Source of the DNA: Nisaea sp.
GTDB lineage: Bacteria; Pseudomonadota; Alphaproteobacteria; Thalassobaculales; Thalassobaculaceae
Length of the DNA stretch: 64,000 nt
Reading direction: 5' to 3'
NCBI RefSeq assembly: GCF_034670185.1
Contig: NZ_JAXMNY010000003.1
Span: forward strand, 372,001 to 436,000
The notes below the pieces were generated by a model. The model saw only the letters and a list, made by a program, of their open reading frames with translations. It ran no database searches and was not told where the DNA came from. Made by a program: the position numbers and the translations under genes. The stretch's first letter is position 1. The number at the start of each line of letters is the position of its first letter. Shown here in pieces: positions 33,964 to 41,125 of this stretch.

Positions 33964-35388
33964 TCAGTCGTTTTCGGCGCTGTTGGTGCCGCCGAGGCTT
34001 TTCGTCAGCTCGGCCATGTCCCCGGTGACGTCGTTATTCCGTGCCTGCACCTTGAACGTGTCGATCATCAGCTGCTGAACTTTTGCCATGTGCAGCATGT
34101 ATTCGCCCCAGGGCAATCCCTGGTCGCGGACATAGTTTCCTGAATTGTCGATATCGACGACCTGGCTGGCGTTGGTCAACAGCGGGCTGTAGCCAATGAG
34201 CCGGTTAAGACGTGTCGCTGTCTCGCCGAGATTTTCCTTGCCGGTCTGCAGGGCGAGGCTGAAGCCCTTGAGCTCACCCCAGTGCTTGATGTAATTGCGC
34301 TCGACCTTCGCCGTGTCGCCGTTCGCTTCCATGATCGTCTGCAATTTGACCATGTCCTTGTAGACGGAGCCGGCATACTTGAAGGTCGCTTCGGCGAGAA
34401 CCTTCTCCCAATTATCCCCAATAACCTTGGCATAGGCCCGGAGCTGTTCGCGCTGGGCGGCTGTCAGCTTTTCGCCCTTGGCATCGGTCAGCAGGTGACG
34501 GCCGTCGAGGAAGGCGCCGGTGATCGCGTGCAGGTAATTGGTGGCGTTGTCTTTGTCATAGACAGAGGCATCGAAGCCGGCAGCGTAGTAGGCCGGCCCG
34601 AAGGTCATCTCGGTCTTCAGATCGACTTTGCCGTCCTTGTTGAAGTCCGCCGCGGCGAGCGCATCACCCGACCTTTTGGCGATGTCATAGACCTGGCGCG
34701 AGGTCAGCTGCATCGTATGGGCTGGCGTGCCGAAGTAACCGAAGGCCTCGTCCCAGGCATGTTCCTTGCCCGTATACGCTGCGCCGTCGCTGTAGGGCTT
34801 GTCGTTCGGTTTTTTGTCCGCGCCCAGATATTCATCCAGATACCCGTCCACGACCTGATTGTAGGACACCGCACCCATGACGAATTTGGAAATAAGCTGG
34901 CTGTAGTCGTAGCCATTTGCGAGATCGACCCCGCCCTCGGTCTGTGCTGCTTTGTCGATCCAGAATTCGACCAGCTCCGGGCCAGTCATGTTGTTCGGCA
35001 TGCCGGTAACGGTCGCCTTCGTGGTTTTCCCGGCGAGGTTCTTTTTCTTGGAGATTTCGTCGATCGTGCTCTGCTTGATGACGAATGGCCCTTTGGATTT
35101 TGGTGCCAGGATATCCCGTCCGGCATCGCTTTTCGCAAAGTAGGCCATCATTCTGGTCTTGAGATCTTCCGGGCTGCTTCCGTCGCCGGAACCCGCGAGC
35201 TTCTTCAATGAATCATGCAGAGCATGACGGGCAATCTGGCCGGAGTAGGAGACCGATGAGGTCTTGCTGCCGGTATAGCCTTTCACGGTGACCGGAAAGT
35301 CTGCATAGACGCGGTCATCGGCCGCCGCCGGTAGCGAGAACACCAAAGCCGTTAGCATTGTGGTGGCAAGAATTGACGATCTGCGCAT
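33964..35388 (-). CDS. Secreted DUF4856-family protein (imelysin-like iron-associated), EF-hand-like loop
   Basis: A 474-residue exported protein with signal peptide (MRRSSILATTMLTALVFSLPAAA). The YSGQIARHALHDSLKKL start and the EHAWDEAFGYFG signature (residues about 209-220) identify DUF4856, a family related in layout to imelysin-type iron-regulated proteins. DFNKDGKVDLKTE (248-260) fits a canonical EF-hand calcium loop. Near the end DIDNSGNYVRDQG is a second Asp-rich loop. It is the first gene of the operon holding the hydroxylase::FbpA fusion and FbpB permease, 65 bp upstream of the fusion. Fur-like boxes lie upstream. A periplasmic role in iron capture is inferred. Confidence 0.82.
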   Translation of the reverse strand: MRRSSILATTMLTALVFSLPAAADDRVYADFPVTVKGYTGSKTSSVSYSGQIARHALHDSLKKLAGSGDGSSPEDLKTRMMAYFAKSDAGRDILAPKSKGPFVIKQSTIDEISKKKNLAGKTTKATVTGMPNNMTGPELVEFWIDKAAQTEGGVDLANGYDYSQLISKFVMGAVSYNQVVDGYLDEYLGADKKPNDKPYSDGAAYTGKEHAWDEAFGYFGTPAHTMQLTSRQVYDIAKRSGDALAAADFNKDGKVDLKTEMTFGPAYYAAGFDASVYDKDNATNYLHAITGAFLDGRHLLTDAKGEKLTAAQREQLRAYAKVIGDNWEKVLAEATFKYAGSVYKDMVKLQTIMEANGDTAKVERNYIKHWGELKGFSLALQTGKENLGETATRLNRLIGYSPLLTNASQVVDIDNSGNYVRDQGLPWGEYMLHMAKVQQLMIDTFKVQARNNDVTGDMAELTKSLGGTNSAEND

Positions 35389-35438
35389 GAACTTTCCTCC
35401 GCGTACTTTTTGTAAGAATCAGCCGTTAGAAGAAGTGT

Positions 35439-35491
35439 GATAATGAGAGTTCTTCTCAATAGCAATAATTGTAATTATGAGAGTCGTTATC
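35439..35491 (-). promoter_or_regulatory. Two Fur-box-like sites upstream of the iron operon
   Basis: The 19-mer at 35439-35457 matches the Fur consensus GATAATGATAATCATTATC at 14 of 19 positions. The reverse complement of 35473-35491 matches at 13 of 19. Between them lies ATAATT-GT-AATTAT (35465-35478). They sit 50-100 bp before the DUF4856 start, where a repressor would act. Confidence 0.5.
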
Positions 35492-35596
35492 GAAATCCGC
35501 AGAATGTTTAGGATGAAGGACGCCTAACCCTCTATTCTGCTGGGTTTTTTGAGGTAATCGACCAGCCTGATAAATTTCGTCCCGGGCCATGGGCGT

Positions 35597-35612
35597 ATAA
35601 CGATCTCGTTAT
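35597..35612. repeat. Palindrome ATAACGATCTCGTTAT
   Basis: Perfect 7-bp arms (ATAACGA/TCGTTAT) around TC, lying 15 bp after the modC stop and about 200 bp before the DUF4856 start. It is not followed by a T-run, so it looks like an operator rather than a terminator. The half-site order is the reverse of a ModE box. Confidence 0.45.
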
Positions 35613-35627
35613 CTCTCCAGAACAGCT

Positions 35628-36734
35628 CTAAATCCGGCGTTTCCCTCCGCCGGGGATCAGGCGGCGGTCGATGGCGCTGCTCTTGATCAGGGCATAGACA
35701 ATCATTCCGGTTTGAAGCTTTAGCAGGGTAACGCTCTCGCGGGTTATTCTTGCCCGGAGTCCGACCCCGTCCAGGTCCAGCAAGATCTCGGCGAATGCGC
35801 CATCTTCCAGAACGATTTCCGAAATCGTGGCCCGCAGGGCATTACGGATGCTGAGGCCGTTGGGCTCGTCGATGGCGATCGACACGTCACGTGCGCGGAT
35901 ACGTACCCGGATCATTGTGCCGGGCTCTGCGTCGATATTAGGCATGCGCAGGACCTGCTCGCCGATTGCCAGGTCGGTCATGGAATAGTCAGGGTCTTGT
36001 GCGAGGACCGGCCCCTCCACGATAACGCCGGCCTCGAAGCGGCCCAGCATCGGACCGAGATCCATCCGCTGCATCACGTCCGGGACACTTCCCTCCGCCG
36101 CGACGCTCCCGTTCCTGATCAGGAGCACATGGTCCGCGAGACGGCTGAGCTCGTCGAGAGAGTGGGTGACGTAAAGGACGGGGATCTCCATTTCTTCCCG
36201 CACGCGTTCGATATAGGGAAGAATTTCCATCTTGCGCCGGATATCGAGGGATGAAAGTGGCTCATCCATGAGAAGCAGGCGGGGCCGCGAGACCAGTGCC
36301 CGGCCGATGGCCACGCGCTGTGCCTCCCCCCCTGAAAGCTCCTCTACTCTCCGGTGCAGCAAGGGGGCGAGATCCAGCATGTCGACGATCTGGTCGCGGG
36401 TCGGGTCGGCGCGGTGGGTATTTGCCCTCCTGGCCGCATAGTCGAGATTGCCGCCGGCAGAGAGATGGGGAAACAGCCGACTGTCCTGAAAAACAAAACC
36501 GGCCCGGCGTTTGTGGGGCGGGACGAATATCCCGTTCTTGTCGTCCTGCCAGATCTCGCCGTCATGCTCGACATAGCAGTTCGTGCCGCGCTCGAGACCG
36601 GCGGCGAGCCGGAGCAAGGTGGTCTTGCCGTGTCCGGACGGGCCGAACAGACCGACGATGCCGGCGAGCGGGGCCGAGACATCAACGTTCGCTGTGAATT
36701 CCGGGAACCGGATTGTGCCGCGCATGATCAGCAT
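35628..36734 (-). CDS. modC: Molybdate ABC transporter ATP-binding protein
   Basis: A 368-residue ATPase: Walker A GPSGHGKTT, Q-loop FVFQDSRLFPHLSAGGNLDYA, signature LSGGEAQRVAIGRAL, Walker B LLLMDEPLSSLD, H-loop THSLDEL. The C-terminal region from about residue 290 is a Mop/TOBE domain (SIRNALRATISEIVLEDGAFAEILLDLDG) that binds molybdate or tungstate and controls transport. It starts 7 bp after modB on the same strand. The cytoplasmic dimer drives uptake through ModB. Confidence 0.95.
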   Translation of the reverse strand: MLIMRGTIRFPEFTANVDVSAPLAGIVGLFGPSGHGKTTLLRLAAGLERGTNCYVEHDGEIWQDDKNGIFVPPHKRRAGFVFQDSRLFPHLSAGGNLDYAARRANTHRADPTRDQIVDMLDLAPLLHRRVEELSGGEAQRVAIGRALVSRPRLLLMDEPLSSLDIRRKMEILPYIERVREEMEIPVLYVTHSLDELSRLADHVLLIRNGSVAAEGSVPDVMQRMDLGPMLGRFEAGVIVEGPVLAQDPDYSMTDLAIGEQVLRMPNIDAEPGTMIRVRIRARDVSIAIDEPNGLSIRNALRATISEIVLEDGAFAEILLDLDGVGLRARITRESVTLLKLQTGMIVYALIKSSAIDRRLIPGGGKRRI

Positions 36735-36741
36735 GACCAGC

Positions 36742-37419
36742 TCACCCCGCCCGCACAGGCGTTCGACGATTCAGGATTGTCACCGCCATCAGCACAAGGA
36801 AGGAGAAGATCAGCAGCCCGATCGAAAGCCGATGGGCCTCTGTGTAGGACAGGGTTTCGACATGCTCGAAGATGGCTATGGAGATCATCCGGGTCTTATC
36901 CGGGATGTTTCCGCCGACCATCAGAACCACGCCGAACTCGCCGACCGTGTGGGCAAAAGTCAGGACCGCAGCGGTGAAATAGCCACGGATGGCGATGGGA
37001 GAGGCGACGGTCATGAACGCGTCAAGTGGCGAGGCGCCGAGCGTGGCCGCCGCTTCCATATGCTTGGTGCCGACCGACTGGAACGCGGTCTGCAACGGCT
37101 GCACGGCAAATGGCAGGGAATAGATCACCGAGGCAATCAGCAGGCCGGAGAAGGAGAAAGCCAGGGTCTCACCGGTAAGCTGAACCCAGGCGCCACCGAT
37201 GGCGCCCGCGGGGCCGAGCAGGATCAGCAGGTAGAAGCCGAGCACGGTCGGCGGCAGGACAAGCGGCAGGGCGACGGCAGGTTCGATGATCCAGCGCAGC
37301 CGGGATGGCGTATGGGCCAGCCACCATGCCAGCGGCGTGGCGATGAGGATCAGGATGATCGACGTTGCGCCGGCCAGCTTCAGGGTCAGCAGGATGGCGG
37401 AAAGATCGCCCGGGCTCAT
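36742..37419 (-). CDS. modB: Molybdate ABC transporter permease
   Basis: A 225-residue permease of the CysTWA/ModB type. Early helices include LKLAGATSIILILIATPLAWWLAHT and the conserved LPLVLPPTVLGFYLL. The EAA loop is MEAAATLGASPLDAFMTVASP, and the GEFGVVLMVGGNIPDKTRMISIAIFEHVE segment is diagnostic of ModB. Its start overlaps the modA stop by 4 bp. It forms a homodimeric pore for molybdate delivered by ModA. Confidence 0.96.
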   Translation of the reverse strand: MSPGDLSAILLTLKLAGATSIILILIATPLAWWLAHTPSRLRWIIEPAVALPLVLPPTVLGFYLLILLGPAGAIGGAWVQLTGETLAFSFSGLLIASVIYSLPFAVQPLQTAFQSVGTKHMEAAATLGASPLDAFMTVASPIAIRGYFTAAVLTFAHTVGEFGVVLMVGGNIPDKTRMISIAIFEHVETLSYTEAHRLSIGLLIFSFLVLMAVTILNRRTPVRAG

Positions 37420-38228
37420 TTGCAGGTATCAGGCGGCTGATAGCCCGCGTCGCGGATGATCGCGCAGCCGGCGGGAGAGGTCAGGTACGCAAGAAAGCCT
37501 TCGGCGGCAGGATTTCCCGCGCCGCGTTTGAGCAACACTGCGTCCTGCCGGATCGGCGTATGCAGATCCATCGGAACGGTCCAGTGGCTGCCGTGCAGAT
37601 CTTCCGGCGCGGCGAGCAGCTGCGAAAGCGCGACGAAACCTGCGGGGGCACCACCCGCCGCCACGATCTGGAACGCCTGGGCAATGTTCTGGCCCATCAC
37701 GATGCGCGTCTTGTAGGTCTGCCAGAGGTCGAGAGCAGTCAGACTTTCCTTGGCGGCCAAGCCATAAGGCGCGAGCTTCGGATTGGCGATGGCGATGCGT
37801 TTCAGCTCAGCCTGGCCGAGAAAGGCGGCACCGTCTTCCGGGATGGTGTCAGGGATCGGACTCCAGAGGGCGAGGCGGCCAGTCGCATAGGTAGATGGCG
37901 CTGTCGTTGCGGTCCCATCCTTATGCAGCAGGGCCGGGCGGGCCTCGTCGGCAGCAAGGAAAGCATCGAATGGTGCACCTTGCTTGATCTGGGCATAGAG
38001 CTGTCCGGTGGACCCGCTGGCGATCACCACCGTCTCGCCGCTTGCGGCCTTGAAGGCTTTGGCGAGTTTGTCCGCGGTGGAGGAGAAATTGGCCGCAACG
38101 GCTATCGTGGCTTCAGCGGCCTGGGCCGGAACTGTCCCGGCGATGCCGGTCACGATCCCGGCCAGCAGAGAGAGGGCCGGCAGAGAGAGGATATGCCTCG
38201 TCAAACTCCTGGAAAGTCGCGGTTTCAT
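37416..38228 (-). CDS. modA: Molybdate ABC transporter substrate-binding protein
   Basis: A 270-residue periplasmic protein with an N-terminal signal peptide ending near VPAQAAEA. The ModA pattern is present: ATIAVAANFSSTADKLAKAFKAASG with oxyanion-binding serines, IASGSTGQLYAQIKQGAPFDAFLAAD, the NPKLAPYG motif, and a C-terminal Cys pair around CAIIRDAGYQPPDTCK. It binds molybdate or tungstate. Its mRNA starts just downstream of a ModE box, so expression should fall when molybdate is plentiful. Confidence 0.95.
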   Translation of the reverse strand: MKPRLSRSLTRHILSLPALSLLAGIVTGIAGTVPAQAAEATIAVAANFSSTADKLAKAFKAASGETVVIASGSTGQLYAQIKQGAPFDAFLAADEARPALLHKDGTATTAPSTYATGRLALWSPIPDTIPEDGAAFLGQAELKRIAIANPKLAPYGLAAKESLTALDLWQTYKTRIVMGQNIAQAFQIVAAGGAPAGFVALSQLLAAPEDLHGSHWTVPMDLHTPIRQDAVLLKRGAGNPAAEGFLAYLTSPAGCAIIRDAGYQPPDTCK

Positions 38229-38264
38229 GATCGGTCCAGTGATGTGCAGCGAGTGCCGTGAAAT

Positions 38265-38294
38265 GAGCGTTATGTATCATTGGATATAACGCTC
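38265..38294. promoter_or_regulatory. ModE box upstream of modABC
   Basis: GAGCGTTAT (38265-38273) and ATAACGCTC (38286-38294) are perfect 9-bp arms around a 12-bp AT-rich spacer. The CGTTAT-N-ATAACG core and its position, 37 bp before modA and directly after the modE stop, match known ModE operators. Confidence 0.8.
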
Positions 38295-38297
38295 TCG

Positions 38298-38699
38298 TCA
38301 AGATACAGCCGAATCCTCCTGATCGTCTGCCCCGCCTTCCGAGTCGGTGGCCAGCAACCCGCGCAGTCTTTCCATCTCCGGCGCCAGCACGTCGGCGGCC
38401 CGGGCTTCCATTTGCCGATAGCAGCTGGCGATGTCCTGTCCAAGTGCGGTCAGCCGTGCTCCGCCGCCGCTGTTGCCACCCTTGGCGGTTTCCACCAGCG
38501 GTTCCGCGAAATGGGAGTTCATCCGTTGGACCAGCAGCCATGCCCTGCGGTAGCTCATGTTCATCGAGCGGCCGGCCTTGCTGATCGATCCGGTCTCCGC
38601 GATGGCTTCCAGAAGATCCACCTGACCGGGGCCGATGGCGACATTGGTGTCGAGAACGACGCGAAGGCGTGGACCGAGGGTTTTGTTTCCTGCTTTCAT
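38298..38699 (-). CDS. modE: ModE-type molybdate-responsive regulator, N-terminal DNA-binding domain only
   Basis: A 133-residue protein starting MKAGNKTLGPRLRVVLDTNVAIGPG. The LysR-like winged helix of ModE follows (VDLLEAIAETGSISKAGRSMNMSYRRAWLLVQRMN) with the conserved GGNSGGGARLT wing. The two C-terminal molybdate-binding Mop domains of E. coli ModE are absent. This short form is common in alphaproteobacteria; sensing may use a different mechanism. It lies upstream of modABC on the same strand, with the ModE box in the gap. Earlier in-frame codons upstream have no homology. Confidence 0.92.
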   Translation of the reverse strand: MKAGNKTLGPRLRVVLDTNVAIGPGQVDLLEAIAETGSISKAGRSMNMSYRRAWLLVQRMNSHFAEPLVETAKGGNSGGGARLTALGQDIASCYRQMEARAADVLAPEMERLRGLLATDSEGGADDQEDSAVS

Positions 38700-38777
38700 G
38701 GGGCCGACTCTGCCACGGACTTCTCCGGGGCACACCGGCAAAATCAATAACCCGTCAGCGGGCAAAGGGGAGACGTT

Positions 38778-39566
38778 GTGGAACACGCGACCGAAGATCT
38801 TATTTACGAGGTGAAGGACGGGATCGGCTGGATCACCTTCAACCGTCCGCAGGCTCGCAATGCCTTTACTTTTGCGATGTATGAAGGTGTTGCCGAGATC
38901 TGCCGGAACGCGGGCAAAGGCGAGGCGGTGGCCGCCATCGTGATGTGCGGCGCCGGTGACAAGGCCTTCGCGGCTGGCACGGATATCGGCCAGTTCAAGG
39001 ATTTCTCGACTGCCGAGGATGCCTTCTCCTACGAAGAGAACGGCAACAGGATGATGGCGGATATCGAGCGTTGTCCGGTGCCGACCATCGCGGCGATCCA
39101 CGGTGCGTGCACGGGTGGCGGCGCGGCGGTTGCAGCTTCTTGCGACATTCGCCTGACGGCGGCGGACCTGAAGTTTGGTTTTCCGATTGCCCGCACACTC
39201 GGCAATTGCCTGTCGAACGAGAATCTGCGGCGCCTCTCGTGGCTGGTCGGCCCGGCCAGGGTTTCGGAGATGCTGCTGACCGCGCGTCTTGTCGGAGCGG
39301 AGGAAGCCAAGGCGATCGGCCTTGTCTCCGAAGTGCTGCCGGACCGGGACGGTGTGTTGGCGCGCGCCGCCGAGCTGGCGGAGACGCTGAAAGGTCACGC
39401 GCCTATCACCATGCGCGTGACCAAGGAAGCGTTGCGGCGGTTGCGCACCAGCGGAGCGGTTCCTGAAGATCGCGATCTGATAGAGGCCGCCTATACCAGC
39501 GCCGATTTCCGGGAAGGCATGTCGGCCTTTCTGGAGAAGCGCCGGCCAAGTTGGCAGAACCGCTGA
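38778..39566 (+). CDS. Enoyl-CoA hydratase/isomerase-family protein
   Basis: A 262-residue crotonase-fold protein beginning at a GTG at 38778 with AAAGGGGAG upstream. The oxyanion-hole segments are FAAGTDIGQFKDF and IHGACTGGGAAVAASCDIRLTA, and the C-terminal helix bundle ends FREGMSAFLEKRRPSW, as in typical hydratases. The first catalytic Glu of classical enoyl-CoA hydratase appears replaced in the GGGAAVA helix region, so another crotonase reaction is possible. It is divergent from modE and not part of an obvious fatty-acid or aromatic operon. Confidence 0.88.
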   Translation: MEHATEDLIYEVKDGIGWITFNRPQARNAFTFAMYEGVAEICRNAGKGEAVAAIVMCGAGDKAFAAGTDIGQFKDFSTAEDAFSYEENGNRMMADIERCPVPTIAAIHGACTGGGAAVAASCDIRLTAADLKFGFPIARTLGNCLSNENLRRLSWLVGPARVSEMLLTARLVGAEEAKAIGLVSEVLPDRDGVLARAAELAETLKGHAPITMRVTKEALRRLRTSGAVPEDRDLIEAAYTSADFREGMSAFLEKRRPSWQNR

Positions 39567-39576
39567 CCTGAACGCC

Positions 39577-40038
39577 TCAGGCGGCGAGATCCCGGGTCAT
39601 GAAGACGCTGTACGGGTCGAGGGTGTAGCTCCCGAAAGGCGGGCATTCCTCGAACCCGAAACGGCTGTACAGCGCACGGGCCGGCGCGAAGGCTTCCATG
39701 GAGCCGGTCTCCAGGCTGACCTGCCGGTATCCGCGTTGCTTCGCCTCGGCCAGAATATGCTCGACCAAGACCCGGGCGACGCCCTTGCCGCGATGCTGTC
39801 GCGCGGTATGCATCGATTTCAGCTCGCCATGCTCCGTCGCGAGCTGCCGGAGGGCGCCGCACCCGAGCAGGCTCCCGTCCTGCCAAACACTCCAGAAAGT
39901 GATATCCGGGTGGCGGAGCCCGTCGAGATCTAGAGCGTGGACGCTTTCCGGCGGCGAATGTGCATTGCCATGCTCCATATGCGCGGACAGCAATTCCGCG
40001 ATTTCCGGTCCGGTCAGGTCATCGACCCTAATCTCCAT
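39577..40038 (-). CDS. GNAT-family N-acetyltransferase
   Basis: A 153-residue single-domain acetyltransferase starting MEIRVDDLTGPEIAELLSAHM, with GGAGA upstream of the ATG at 40038. The acetyl-CoA motif is RQHRGKGVARVLVEHILAEAKQRGYRQVSLETG, followed by APARALYSRFGFEECPPFGSY, close to the PhnO/YjgM-like group. The substrate, probably an amino compound, is unknown. It converges with the crotonase gene from 10 bp away and is divergent from the amidohydrolase. Confidence 0.9.
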   Translation of the reverse strand: MEIRVDDLTGPEIAELLSAHMEHGNAHSPPESVHALDLDGLRHPDITFWSVWQDGSLLGCGALRQLATEHGELKSMHTARQHRGKGVARVLVEHILAEAKQRGYRQVSLETGSMEAFAPARALYSRFGFEECPPFGSYTLDPYSVFMTRDLAA

Positions 40039-40163
40039 TTTATTTCTCCGGAGTTCATTCAAAACCGGAGCATATCGTCCGAACCAATTTGAGCTCAAGC
40101 TGGACGATAAATGCGAATGCGCCACATCATTCAGATGGATATGCATCAGGTGGGGAGAGTGCG

Positions 40164-40997
40164 ATGAAGGTACTGGCGAGCGGCCTCGCGATTATGGCAA
40201 TCATGCTGGGACTTTCCTCTAAGCTGGTAGCCGCGGAAGACTTGCGGATCTTTGATACCCACATTCACTTCAGCCACGATGCCTCGGAGCGATATTCGGC
40301 TGAGGACGCCGTGGATATCTTGCGGCAGGCGGGGCTTCGCAGGGCCTTCGTGTCCAGCTCCCCGGATGAAGGGACACAAAAACTCTACCGGCAGGCTCCG
40401 GACTTCATCGTGCCGGTCTTGCGTCCCTACCGGAAACGGGGCGAATTGCAGAGCTGGGTGGACGATCCGACCGTGGTGGGGATGGTGGCCGAGCGGCTTG
40501 CGGCTAATCGCTATGCCGGGATCGGAGAATTTCACGTCTCTGGCGCTGATGCGGATAAGCCGGCAGTTCGCGGCTTGGTCGACCTGGCGCGCACGCACGG
40601 GCTGTTTCTCCATGCCCACGCGGATGCCGATGCCATCGCCCGGATCTTCCGCCATGACCCGGAAGCGCGAATCCTGTGGGCACATGCAGGTTTCGAGGGC
40701 CGCGAGCGGGTTGAAGCCATGCTCGGTGCTCACCCGGAACTCCGGGCTGACTTGTCTTTTCGCTTCGAGCACGTCTCCAATGGGAAAATCTCTCCCGCCT
40801 GGCGCCGGACCTTTCTTCGTTTTCCTGAGCGCTTCACTATCGGCACCGATACTTACACACCATCCCGCTGGGAAGATGTGGGCGATTACATAACTTGGGT
40901 GCGAGGGTGGCTCGCTGACTTACCCGAACCTGTTCGCAATAATATTGCATACGGGAACGCTGAGAGACTGCTCGCCTCCAATCCGAACGCCATGTAG
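40164..40997 (+). CDS. Exported amidohydrolase-family metal-dependent hydrolase
   Basis: A 277-residue protein with an N-terminal signal peptide (KVLASGLAIMAIMLGLSSKLVAAED) and a TIM-barrel hydrolase pattern. FDTHIHFSHDASERY gives the first metal-binding HxH, GIGEFHVSG the Glu/His ligand, LFLHAHADADAI a central His pair, ILWAHAGFEG another His, and FTIGTDTYTP the catalytic Asp. The set matches Amidohydro_2-type enzymes related to decarboxylases and lactonases. Secretion is unusual for this group. The ATG at 40164 has GGGGAGAG upstream. Confidence 0.82.
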   Translation: MKVLASGLAIMAIMLGLSSKLVAAEDLRIFDTHIHFSHDASERYSAEDAVDILRQAGLRRAFVSSSPDEGTQKLYRQAPDFIVPVLRPYRKRGELQSWVDDPTVVGMVAERLAANRYAGIGEFHVSGADADKPAVRGLVDLARTHGLFLHAHADADAIARIFRHDPEARILWAHAGFEGRERVEAMLGAHPELRADLSFRFEHVSNGKISPAWRRTFLRFPERFTIGTDTYTPSRWEDVGDYITWVRGWLADLPEPVRNNIAYGNAERLLASNPNAM

Positions 40998-41125
40998 AGC
41001 TTTCGCTCGCTTGTGAAATTATTGTCGTGAGAGCGATTTAGACTTGCCCAGGCCCGAGGTGCGCGGCTTAGTATCCGCTAGTGCACTTAAAATAATTACG
41101 GTTTCGGCGTTCCAACGAAAACCGT

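Noticed and set aside
38700..39398. N-terminal extension of ModE
   Set aside because: The extension is antisense to the crotonase-family gene and lacks homology; the typical ModE start is the ATG at 38699.
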